From the NCBI GenBank assembly GCA_003134855.1, contig PLCS01000015.1:1-48007 (forward strand): 48,007 nt of DNA, read 5' to 3'. Made by a program: the position numbers and the translations under genes. This stretch comes from Acidobacteriaceae bacterium. GTDB lineage: Bacteria > Acidobacteriota > Terriglobia > Terriglobales > Acidobacteriaceae. Position 1 is the stretch's first letter, and each line of letters begins with the position of its first letter. This document shows, in pieces, positions 16,083 through 23,290 of this stretch. Below the pieces are notes generated by a model, which saw nothing but the letters and a program-made list of their open reading frames with translations, made no database searches and was not told the origin of the DNA.

Positions 16083-17681
16083 ATGATCAGTGTCAGCAAT
16101 GTGACCATGCGCTACGGCGCGAAGGTGCTCTTCGAGGACGTGAGCGTCGCCTTTATCCCCGGCCGCCGCTACGGCCTCACCGGCCCCAACGGCTCCGGCA
16201 AGACCACTTTCATGAAAATCCTCACCGGCGAGTTAGACGCGCAGAAGGGCAACGTCGTCCGTCCGCGCAAGCTCGGCGTGCTCCGCCAGGACCAGTTCGC
16301 CTTCGACGCCTATCGCGTCATCGACACCGTCATCATGGGCAATAAGCCCCTCTGGGCCGCCCTCGAAGAGCGCGACCGCATCTATGAAAAGCCCGAACTT
16401 TCTGACGCCGACGGTATGCGCCTCGGCGAGCTTGAAGGCGTCATCGGCGACGAGGACGGCTACACCGCCGAGTCCGACGCCGCCGTCCTCCTCGACGGCC
16501 TCGACATTCCCGAATCCCTCCACGAGCGCCGCATGGGCGAGATGCAGGGCGGGCAAAAGATGCGCGTCCTGCTCGCCCAGGCTCTCTTCGGCAAGCCGCA
16601 GGCCCTGCTCCTCGACGAGCCCACCAACTACCTCGATCTCGACTCAGTCCACTGGCTCCAGGACTTCCTCCAGAACTACGACGGCACCCTGATCGCCATC
16701 TCCCACGACCGCCACTTCCTCAACAGCGTCACCACCCACACCGCCGACATCGACTACGAAACCATCATTACCTATACAGGTGGGTATGACGAGATGGTGA
16801 TGGCCAAGACGCAGATCCGTTCCACCCTCGAATCGCAAAGCGCCCAGCGCGAAAAGAAGATCGCCCAACTCAACGACTTCATCGCCCGCTTCTCCGCCGG
16901 AACCCGCTCCTCGCAGGTGACCAGTAGGCGCAAGGAGGTCGAGCGACTCCAGACCAACGACCTCGCCCGCTCCAACATCGCCCGCCCCTACATCCGCTTC
17001 GACCAGACGCGCCCCAGCGGCAAGCACGCCCTTGAATTCAAGCACATCACCAAAATCTACGGCGACCACAAAGTCATCGACGGTTTCAGCGCCAATCTCC
17101 TGCGCGGCGAACACATCTGCCTGATGGGCCGCAACGGGGCAGGGAAGACCACGCTGCTCAAGAGCCTCCTCGCGAACTATCCCGGCCTGGCCGACAAGGA
17201 CTTCGAGTTAGACTCGGGTTCCGTCTTCTGGGGCCACGAAGCCCAGATCGGCTACTTCCCCCAGGACGTAGGCGCAACCATCGAGCACGGCCTCACTGTT
17301 GCCGAGTGGCTCCATCGCTGGAAGCCCGACGCCCACGTCGAAGACATCCGCGGAATTCTAGGCCAGATGCTCTTCAGCGGCGAAGAGGGCGACAAGCAAA
17401 CCAAAGCTCTCAGCGGCGGCGAACAGGCCCGCCTCGCCTTCTGCAAGCTGATCCTCACCAAGCCCAACATCCTGATCTTCGACGAGCCCACCAACCACCT
17501 CGACCTCGAAGCTATCAATGCCTTGAATATCGCCCTCCAGCGCTACGAAGGCACAGTCCTGTTAGTCACCCACGACCACGACCTGATCGACGAAGTAGCC
17601 ACCCGCCTCTGGGTCTTCCACGAAGACGGCATCGAAGACTTCCAAGGCCCCTACGCCGAGTGGAAGGGCAAGCATAACTAG
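16083..17681 (+). CDS. ABC-F family ATPase (YbiT-like)
   Basis: A 532-residue soluble protein with two ABC domains and no membrane part, the layout of ABC-F translation factors that act at the ribosomal E site. Domain 1 has Walker A 'GPNGSGKTT' near residue 36 and Walker B 'LLLDEPTNYLDLD'. A linker (about 240-320, 'SQVTSRRKEVERL') is the P-site tRNA interaction motif region. Domain 2 has 'GRNGAGKTT' near 349 and 'LIFDEPTNHLDLEA'. Length and order are closest to the YbiT group. ATG 16083 follows GGAACAAGAAAAAG. It starts about 100 bp after the YbbP-like gene. Its specific ribosomal role is not known. Confidence 0.92.
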   Translation: MISVSNVTMRYGAKVLFEDVSVAFIPGRRYGLTGPNGSGKTTFMKILTGELDAQKGNVVRPRKLGVLRQDQFAFDAYRVIDTVIMGNKPLWAALEERDRIYEKPELSDADGMRLGELEGVIGDEDGYTAESDAAVLLDGLDIPESLHERRMGEMQGGQKMRVLLAQALFGKPQALLLDEPTNYLDLDSVHWLQDFLQNYDGTLIAISHDRHFLNSVTTHTADIDYETIITYTGGYDEMVMAKTQIRSTLESQSAQREKKIAQLNDFIARFSAGTRSSQVTSRRKEVERLQTNDLARSNIARPYIRFDQTRPSGKHALEFKHITKIYGDHKVIDGFSANLLRGEHICLMGRNGAGKTTLLKSLLANYPGLADKDFELDSGSVFWGHEAQIGYFPQDVGATIEHGLTVAEWLHRWKPDAHVEDIRGILGQMLFSGEEGDKQTKALSGGEQARLAFCKLILTKPNILIFDEPTNHLDLEAINALNIALQRYEGTVLLVTHDHDLIDEVATRLWVFHEDGIEDFQGPYAEWKGKHN

Positions 17682-17815
17682 AAAGAAGCTTGAATGGCCG
17701 TTTGCGCGGCTTGTTTTGGAGTAGAATATGTCCTAGTCAACCCAAATAGCGCACGAGAGAGCCTGAATCTCTTGAGGTGATCTCTGCTTGCTCCAATTCC
17801 GAGGCGGAGGGAACC

Positions 17816-19432
17816 ATGGACGAAACCCAGTCTACCGATAGACAGCGACCCGATTACCTTTCAGAGATTCTGTCTCTATGCACAACGCTTTCGAGCGAAG
17901 CAATTGACGCGGCCGAGAAAAAGGCGAAAGCAAACCAATTCGATATCGATCGCGGCGACATCACTTTTACCGAAGTCGCAATCAATCTGACATCGGCAAG
18001 AGAAATCCTCAGGGATGCCATCGAGAAGCGAAAGCTCATTCAACTCCCTATCACAGTACAAAAAGAGGTGCTTCTTAACCTGCAAAACATAAGCCGGGCG
18101 CTTCAGGGTCTCATGGACAATACGGACGAGATCGTCAACCTTGGCAACGCCGTCGAGGCATTAAATACTTCGATTTGGAAATATGGGCTGCACAATCTTT
18201 CGGAACAGATCCTAGGTTTTCAGACCAAAGTGAATCAACTGAAGCAGCAAGAGGTCCGCGCCAAGAACCTGCTCGCAGAGCTACAAAGAGGCATTGATAC
18301 CTGCGAGAGGTTGGGAGTATTAGCTCAACAGGCCGAAATCGCAACGGAACAGGTTTCTAAGTTGAGACTCGCATCAGAGCAAGACGTCTCAGTTGCATCA
18401 GCATCTCGGCAGCAAATACAGGACGAGCTGACAAAAGCAAGTACCGCCGCAATTGCGGCAGCGCAGGCCGAGAGTCAAATTGCGCAATATAGCTCTGCCA
18501 TTAAAACTACCGCGTCAGAGATAGACCCGCTGACTGCAAGCATCAAGAGTTTCTTTGGAGAGATTGCCACGCATCGGCAGCAAATGGCCGATGCGACAGA
18601 TGCTGCGAGCAAATTCTTGACCGAATCAACCGCAACCATCAACAACGAGGTGCAGGCCAATCGCAAGGCGATCGCGGATTTAGTGGATCAATTTAACAAT
18701 GGCGACCTGGAGTTGATAAAGCAGGCCGCAGCATCGCAAGCCAAGAGTGAGCAAACGGAGCATTCCGCATTGATAACTGCGACTCAGCAGAGGCTTGATG
18801 AGCTTGAGGCAAGGCTGAAGGTGAGGTCGGAGGAGACTATTGAGAAGAATGATGCAGATACGAAGAAGCACATCGAAGAGCTTAAAGTTCTGAAAGAGAG
18901 CATCAAAGAGCAGTTGGCCCAAGCCACTGGATTCGGTCAGTTCGGGGCCTACCAGTCACGTCAAAATTCAATTTCCAAACGAAAGTATTTCTGGGTTGGG
19001 GCAGTTGGCATCCTCGCTGGGACCGTCGTTCTGCTGACTTACTACATCGCTACTACCGCAGGACAAAGCGATCTCCACAGTGCAGCATTTTGGATAAAGC
19101 TCTCGATGAATCTCCCTCTTGCCTTCTTGATTACATTCTGCACAATCCAGTACAACCGAGAACGTCGTCTGGAAGAGGAGTACGCATTCAAAGCTAGCGT
19201 TTCAATCTCGCTTACCCCTTATCGAGATTTGATTTATTCCATTCTCGAAAGAGACGGTGCCCTCAAAGACGGGACCTACACACGCTTTGTTGTCGATTCG
19301 GTCAGGAGTATCTTTACTTCTCCGACTGAAAAGATATTCGACTCGCCAAAGGGAATCGAAGGAATCCCCGAAAAGGCCTTGAAAACGGCAGCTGAGTTGA
19401 TTGGGACAGCAGCAAAGGCTGCGGCGAAATAG
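17816..19432 (+). CDS. Unrecognised coiled-coil membrane protein
   Basis: A 538-residue protein I do not recognise. Residues 1-90 are soluble and charged. Residues 90-370 are an Ala/Gln/Glu-rich, heptad-like helical region (for example 'QQIQDELTKASTAAIAAAQA', 'ATQQRLDELEARLKVRSEET'), probably a long coiled coil. Two hydrophobic segments follow at about 391-412 ('YFWVGAVGILAGTVVLLTYY') and 427-447 ('LSMNLPLAFLITFCTIQYN'), and then a conserved-looking cytoplasmic tail. It has no signal peptide, so the long N-terminal part is likely cytoplasmic. ATG 17816 is preceded by GGAGGG. Base composition is lower in GC than its neighbours, which hints at horizontal acquisition. It stands alone between the ABC-F gene and a repeat block. 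No function assigned. Confidence 0.75.
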   Translation: MDETQSTDRQRPDYLSEILSLCTTLSSEAIDAAEKKAKANQFDIDRGDITFTEVAINLTSAREILRDAIEKRKLIQLPITVQKEVLLNLQNISRALQGLMDNTDEIVNLGNAVEALNTSIWKYGLHNLSEQILGFQTKVNQLKQQEVRAKNLLAELQRGIDTCERLGVLAQQAEIATEQVSKLRLASEQDVSVASASRQQIQDELTKASTAAIAAAQAESQIAQYSSAIKTTASEIDPLTASIKSFFGEIATHRQQMADATDAASKFLTESTATINNEVQANRKAIADLVDQFNNGDLELIKQAAASQAKSEQTEHSALITATQQRLDELEARLKVRSEETIEKNDADTKKHIEELKVLKESIKEQLAQATGFGQFGAYQSRQNSISKRKYFWVGAVGILAGTVVLLTYYIATTAGQSDLHSAAFWIKLSMNLPLAFLITFCTIQYNRERRLEEEYAFKASVSISLTPYRDLIYSILERDGALKDGTYTRFVVDSVRSIFTSPTEKIFDSPKGIEGIPEKALKTAAELIGTAAKAAAK

Positions 19433-19435
19433 GCG

Positions 19436-19650
19436 GGTGGCCCATGTCTGACAAACCATAAAGTTGGGGCGGGTGGCCCAGGTCTGGATTGTCAGACCTG
19501 GGAATCCTCGAACCCCAACCTGCCGGGTACCTCATCCTAGACGCAGCTTTCGGGGAAAACATCGCGGCAAAGGCAGGAGGCCAGGAGCGGCAAACCGCCT
19601 CACAGCCCCGTCGTTCCGGTTTCCGAACCCGGACCCGGCGGGGCATGGAG
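19436..19650. repeat. Dispersed long repeat, copy 1 (about 180 bp) plus a partial leader
   Basis: Core hairpin cccaggtctg/cagacctggg (19477-19502) with a 6-nt loop, then aatcctcgaacccc and a further 140 bp (gacgcagctttcggggaaaacatc...cggcggggcatggag). The 140-bp part is almost identical to 21944-22058. A partial leader gggtggcccatgtctg precedes it at 19437. It fills the gap between the coiled-coil gene and the PEP-CTERM gene. Confidence 0.85.
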
Positions 19651-19670
19651 GCACAGGCAGGCCAAGGGAG

Positions 19671-20777
19671 CTAGTGCGAAGGCCTGAGAGTCTGCCGGTC
19701 TTGGCGGCGCCGGCGGATGATGCCAGCGATGCCGAGCAGGCCGGTCCCGAAGAGGATGAGGCTGGACGGTTCCGGCGTGGGTGGTGCGTAGTAATTGATG
19801 GAGACGTAGCCGTTGCCGGAGTTGGCGCCGGATTCGGAGAGGGCCAGGGAGTCGAGAGCGGAGAAGGAGCCGCCGCCGCCGCCGGCGCTCCCGTACCCGC
19901 CGCCCGCGCCGCCGCCGCCGCCGCTATATCCGCCACCGCCGCCACCACCGCCACTGGCGCTGCTGCCGCCGCCGCCGCCGTAGCCACCGTTGCCACCGGT
20001 GTAAAAGCAGGGGGTTCCAGAGCCGCCGCCGAGGCCGTTGGCCCAGTCCTGGCCGCCTGTAGGCGCGTTGCAGACAGCGGGCCAGTTGTCTCCGCCGTTA
20101 CCGCCGTTGCTGTAAAAGCCGGCCCCGTCACCGCCGCCCAATGCGGGCTCCTGGTTGTTACAGATTGCGCCGCCCGTGCCGCCGTTGCCGCCTGTTCCCC
20201 CCGCGGAAGTCACGGAGCTGTAAGGGTATCCGCAGGCGGTTTGGCCGTTGCCGCCGGAGGTTCCGGTGAGGCCGGGCAGGCCGCCTTGGCCGGGGTAGTA
20301 GTCTGCACCGCCGCCGCCACCGGCGATGAGCAGGGGCGTGTTGTTGAAGTAGACGACGAAGCTTCCACCGCCGCCGCCCCCGTCAACACCGCCAACCCCG
20401 CAGCAGCCTCCGACGCCTCCCTGGCCGCCGACGGCGATCTGGAGTACGGTGCCGGCGGAGAGGAAGACGTCCCCGCCAAGGATGGCGCCATTGCCGCCGG
20501 AAGAGTAGTAGTCGGATCCGCCCTGAGCGCCGGCGGCGGTGATATCGTAGGTGCCGGAGGTGGGGACGGTGTAATCGACGACCCCGCCGGTGAAGGCGAA
20601 ACTGGATGCGTGAGCTGAGGCGGGGGTGAATGCAAGAAGGACAGTGATTGCGAAGAGCACTGCACCGATTGTGAACCGGCGGCTGATTTCTGGAAGCGCG
20701 CTAAAATGCCGAATCCGCACTTCCGCTTTGCGTAATCCTATTCCCAATTGCTCGAATATCCCGTGGTTGCAATTCAT
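19671..20777 (-). CDS. Glycine-rich PEP-CTERM protein
   Basis: A 368-residue secreted protein. A long N-terminal leader has its hydrophobic stretch near residues 35-52 ('IGAVLFAITVLLAFTPASA'). The body starts 'SFAFTGGVVDYTVPTSGTYD' and 'ITAAGAQGG', which matches the glycine-rich domain found in ALK/LTK receptors and bacterial relatives. Large Gly-rich runs with Asn, Ser and Tyr fill residues 80-330. The C-terminus is a textbook PEP-CTERM sorting signal: 'PEPSSLILFGTGLLGIAG' followed by IIRRRRQ, the target of exosortase. It is probably an exported matrix or surface protein. ATG 20777 follows AGGAGG at 10-nt spacing. No exosortase or EPS genes are in this window. Confidence 0.88.
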   Translation of the reverse strand: MNCNHGIFEQLGIGLRKAEVRIRHFSALPEISRRFTIGAVLFAITVLLAFTPASAHASSFAFTGGVVDYTVPTSGTYDITAAGAQGGSDYYSSGGNGAILGGDVFLSAGTVLQIAVGGQGGVGGCCGVGGVDGGGGGGSFVVYFNNTPLLIAGGGGGADYYPGQGGLPGLTGTSGGNGQTACGYPYSSVTSAGGTGGNGGTGGAICNNQEPALGGGDGAGFYSNGGNGGDNWPAVCNAPTGGQDWANGLGGGSGTPCFYTGGNGGYGGGGGSSASGGGGGGGGYSGGGGGAGGGYGSAGGGGGSFSALDSLALSESGANSGNGYVSINYYAPPTPEPSSLILFGTGLLGIAGIIRRRRQDRQTLRPSH

Positions 20778-20892
20778 AGGGGAGTCGCCTCCTGAGCGAC
20801 GGTACAGGGCTGTGAGGTTAGGTTTGTTGCGAGACTTCCGATATGGCGCGAACTTGGGGAAGACTTGCCAGGCGAGAATCCTACTTTGGTAA

Positions 20893-20925
20893 TTATTACA
20901 ATATAGGACTGAAATAGTCCAATAT
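20893..20925 (-). promoter_or_regulatory. Promoter with inverted repeat upstream of the PEP-CTERM gene
   Basis: Minus-strand -35 TTGGAC (20917-20922), 18-bp spacer, -10 TAATAA (20893-20898). An inverted repeat, atataggact (20901-20910) against agtccaatat (20916-20925), 9 of 10 positions paired, overlaps the -35 and spacer and looks like a repressor or activator site. It is about 116 bp from the ATG. Confidence 0.5.
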
Positions 20926-21035
20926 GAAAAATCGATGAATAATTCGTAAATCAAGCACATCTTTTCAATTTCTTCGCCTTCGCATCCCTCCGGCAATGGC
21001 TAGATTTGCAAGGATTTGAACATATATAGAGAATG

Positions 21036-21142
21036 GCGGGTGGCCCGGGTCTGGATTTTCAGACCTGGGAATCCTCGAACCCGCCGGACGCAGGGAAGCG
21101 TGCGGGCCGGGAGCGGTAGGCCGGGGATTCAACCCCGGCAAT
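21036..21142. repeat. Dispersed repeat, partial copy with two hairpins
   Basis: gcgggtggcccgggtctg, with cagacctggg completing the hairpin (21044-21069), then aatcctcgaacccgccggacg and a second palindrome gccgggg/ccccggc (21120-21139). It shares only the first about 50 bp with copy 1. Confidence 0.8.
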
Positions 21143-21200
21143 CCGCCGCCCTTCCGGATGCGGGGCATCCCTGATGGTTGCCTTCCTGAGATTCTCCCCT

Positions 21201-21228
21201 TTGCTAAACATTGCAAAAAAAGTATAAT
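21201..21228 (+). promoter_or_regulatory. Promoter of the toxin-antitoxin operon, leaderless
   Basis: -35 TTGCTA (21201-21206), 16-bp spacer, perfect -10 TATAAT (21223-21228). The toxin ATG at 21235 lies 7 bp after the -10, so transcription should begin at or next to the start codon. No Shine-Dalgarno can fit. Confidence 0.7.
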
Positions 21229-21234
21229 AATCCA

Positions 21235-21558
21235 ATGAGATGGTCCGTCGGATTTCTCGATGAGGAGACCAAGGCAGCCCTTGACGCCCTTCCTCTGGAT
21301 ATCCGAGCCGGCTTCCAGCGCATTGTGGAGTTGATTCAGGCCCACGGCCTGGAGCGGGTCCGCGAACCCTACCTGAAGCATCTGGAAGGACCACTGTGGG
21401 AGATGCGCCTGAAGGGCAAAAGCGGTATCGCCCGCGCCGTCTACGTGACGGCAACCGGAATGCGCATCGTCGTGGTGCGCATCTTTGCCAAGAAATCGCA
21501 AAAGACGCCGCGCAAGGAAATCGTTCAAGCGCTGAAGAAGGCCAAGGAGGTTCAATGA
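21235..21558 (+). CDS. HigB/RelE-like toxin (Gp49/DUF891 type)
   Basis: A 107-residue RelE-superfamily toxin of the phage-derived Gp49-like group. Visible hallmarks are 'LPLDIRAGFQRIVELIQAHG', 'YLKHLEGPLWEMRLKGKSGIARAVYV' and 'VVVRIFAKKSQKTPRKEIVQALKKAKE'. Such proteins cleave mRNA at the ribosome. The conserved Arg and Lys residues of the active surface are present. The toxin is encoded first and overlaps the antitoxin by 4 bp (ATGA), which is HigBA-type order. Transcription looks leaderless, and the antitoxin is probably the repressor of this promoter. Low-GC flanks and dispersed repeats suggest a mobile accessory module. Confidence 0.9.
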   Translation: MRWSVGFLDEETKAALDALPLDIRAGFQRIVELIQAHGLERVREPYLKHLEGPLWEMRLKGKSGIARAVYVTATGMRIVVVRIFAKKSQKTPRKEIVQALKKAKEVQ

Positions 21559-21869
21559 AGACGAAATTCATCCCCGTGGAAGAGTCGTTCAAGCAATGGA
21601 AGAAAGACCCGAAGTACGTTGCGGCCTATGATGCGCTGGAAAGCGAGTTCGCACTTGCATCGGCCATGATCAAAGCCCGCGCTGACGCTGATATGACGCA
21701 GGATCAGGTTGCCAAGGCGATGGGAACAACACAAGCCGTGATTGCTCGCCTTGAAAGCGGCAAGGTGCTGCCATCGACGCGCACACTGGAACGATTTGCG
21801 AAAGCCACTCGCACACGTTTGCGCATCAACTTCGCGCGTGAAACTTCGAGGCAAGCGGCCCAGGTCTGA
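21555..21869 (+). CDS. XRE-family antitoxin of the HigBA-like pair
   Basis: A 104-residue antitoxin. The N-terminal about 35 residues (MKTKFIPVEESFKQWKKDP) probably wrap the toxin. The C-terminal helix-turn-helix covers residues 45-95, with 'MTQDQVAKAMGTTQAVIARL' and 'ESGKVLPSTRTLERFAKATR' as the recognition part. It should neutralise the upstream toxin and repress the operon. ATG 21555 is coupled to the toxin stop, with GGAGG 6 bp upstream. The last residues (RQAAQV) run into a repeat (caggtctg). Confidence 0.9.
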   Translation: MKTKFIPVEESFKQWKKDPKYVAAYDALESEFALASAMIKARADADMTQDQVAKAMGTTQAVIARLESGKVLPSTRTLERFAKATRTRLRINFARETSRQAAQV

Positions 21870-21880
21870 AAACCCATGTA

Positions 21881-22058
21881 GTTGGGTGCCCCAGGTCTCG
21901 CTTTTCAGACCTGGGAATCCTCGAACCCGCCGGGTACCCCATCCTTGACGCAGCTTTCGAGGAAAACATCGCGGCAAAGGCAGAAGTTCAGGAGCGGCAA
22001 ACCACCTCACAGCCCCGTCGTTCCGATTTCCGGGCCCGGAACCGGCGGGGCATGGAGG
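21881..22058. repeat. Dispersed long repeat, copy 2 (about 175 bp)
   Basis: Hairpin cccaggtct/agacctggg (21890-21915), then the same 140-bp body as copy 1, ending cggcggggcatggagg at 22058. It extends 52 bp into the 3' end of the YihY-family gene and supplies its last residues and stop codon. Confidence 0.85.
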
Positions 22059-23014
22059 TTCAGGCGCATTTCAGCAGAGGCGGCTTCAATTTCACTGTTG
22101 ATCTCAGCGCCCAGAAGAAGCATCAGACCGGTGATATAGAACCAGGTCAGCAGAATAATCACTGCGCCAAGAGACCCGTAAGTAAGAGAATAGGTATCGA
22201 AGTAATGAAGGTAGACCCGGAGGCCGAGGGAGGCCAGGAGCCATCCGAGCAGGCCCAGGGCCCCGCCGGGGGTGAGCCAGTGCCAGCGGCGTTTCTTCGA
22301 ATCTGGAGCCCAATAGTAGATGACGGCGAAGGAGAAGTCGAGAAGAGCGCCTGCCACGATCCAGCCCATAACTCTCGCCGCGACAGATGTGGACACAATC
22401 AGAAAACGATGATGGAGTTCTACCTGAGCCAGTGCGGCAATAAAGTCTCCGCCCAAAAGACAGGCAAGGCCTAAGCCGACGATGATCGTTAGAACGACAG
22501 TAAGGCCAATGGCGTGAAGCCGTGCGATGAAATATGAGCGCGAGTCCTCGATCTTGTAAACGATATTGAGAGTGTCCTGGATAGCCGAAATGCCGACGGA
22601 TGCGGACCAAATGGCGGCAACGAGTCCAAGAGTTACCTTGCCCGAGGAGGCGGCAGCCGTCGTCTCGTTAAAAGTATCGAGGACGGCGCCCAGGGCAGAG
22701 GTGGGAATGACGAGCGCGAGATAATCCAGCAGCTTGTCGAAAACCTGCGGCGCCGACCGAGCGGACAGGCCGAGAATCGAACTGGCGCAAAACAGAGTGG
22801 GAAACAGAGCGAACAGGAAGTAAAAGCCCAACTCTGCGGCATGACCGAAGAGACGATCGGCGTTCACAGCCTTCCAGGTGCGCTGGGCCACCACGCGGAC
22901 GGGAACACTTTGCAGGTTCCAAAGCGACTCAAGAGGTGAGTGGGACACAATCTCCCAGATACGCCGCTGACGGCGATTCAATTGCTGGTCCACATTGGAA
23001 CTCGCGCCCGTCAT
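22007..23014 (-). CDS. YihY/BrkB-family inner-membrane protein
   Basis: A 335-residue member of the YihY (formerly BrkB/'RNase BN') family. It has about six TM helices: roughly 65-90 ('ELGFYFLFALFPTLFCASS'), 118-140, 160-180, 200-225, 245-265 and 280-305. The signature 'AAELGFYFLFALFPTL' is intact, and 'GSLGAVIILLTWFYITGLMLLLGAEINSEIE' marks the last helix. Molecular function is not established for the family. The C-terminal residues after 'EMRLNL' (HAPPVPGPEIGTTGL) are encoded by the dispersed long repeat and are probably not ancestral. ATG 23014; no near neighbour on the same strand. Confidence 0.88.
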   Translation of the reverse strand: MTGASSNVDQQLNRRQRRIWEIVSHSPLESLWNLQSVPVRVVAQRTWKAVNADRLFGHAAELGFYFLFALFPTLFCASSILGLSARSAPQVFDKLLDYLALVIPTSALGAVLDTFNETTAAASSGKVTLGLVAAIWSASVGISAIQDTLNIVYKIEDSRSYFIARLHAIGLTVVLTIIVGLGLACLLGGDFIAALAQVELHHRFLIVSTSVAARVMGWIVAGALLDFSFAVIYYWAPDSKKRRWHWLTPGGALGLLGWLLASLGLRVYLHYFDTYSLTYGSLGAVIILLTWFYITGLMLLLGAEINSEIEAASAEMRLNLHAPPVPGPEIGTTGL

Positions 23015-23056
23015 GAGGGCTCCTTGACTCCTGCAGCCGCCCGCGACCCGATTGTA

Positions 23057-23165
23057 GACGGGTGGCCCACTTCTAGACCAACTATAAACGCATGGGCGGG
23101 TGGCCCAGGTCTGGATTCTCAGACCTGGGAATCCTCGAACCCCAACTCGCCGGACGCCTCACCCT
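23057..23165. repeat. Dispersed repeat, partial copy
   Basis: A leader gacgggtggcccacttctag, then gcgggtggcccaggtctg with hairpin cccaggtctg/cagacctggg (23104-23129) and aatcctcgaacccc. It shares the first about 65 bp with copy 1 but lacks the 140-bp body. The remaining sequence to 23290 holds nothing recognisable. Confidence 0.8.
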
Positions 23166-23290
23166 GAAACTGCTGCTACCGCCCGCAAATTTGGCCAGTT
23201 TTACGCAAAAGTATCTTTAGTTGTACGTAAAGACTTTTTCGCGCGTCTCCTGCACCTTTATAGCGGCTCCCAAGCCGAGTAAAAGGGCAA

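Larger units (their letters stand above)
20778..21234. other. 457-bp accessory intergenic region
   Basis: AT-rich for this genome. It holds the promoter and inverted repeat of the PEP-CTERM gene (20893-20925), a repeat block (21036-21142) and the promoter of the toxin-antitoxin operon (21201-21228). No credible gene was seen in it. Confidence 0.6.

Noticed and set aside
19464..20618. Long plus-strand frame rich in Ala/Gly opposite the PEP-CTERM gene
   Set aside because: It is antisense to a gene with a signal peptide, glycine-rich domain and PEP-CTERM signal; its Ala/Val/Gly content is the expected shadow of GGN codons.
20778..20996. N-terminal extension of the PEP-CTERM protein up to 20996
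   Set aside because: It covers the promoter and inverted repeat; ATG 20777 has AGGAGG and a proper signal sequence follows.
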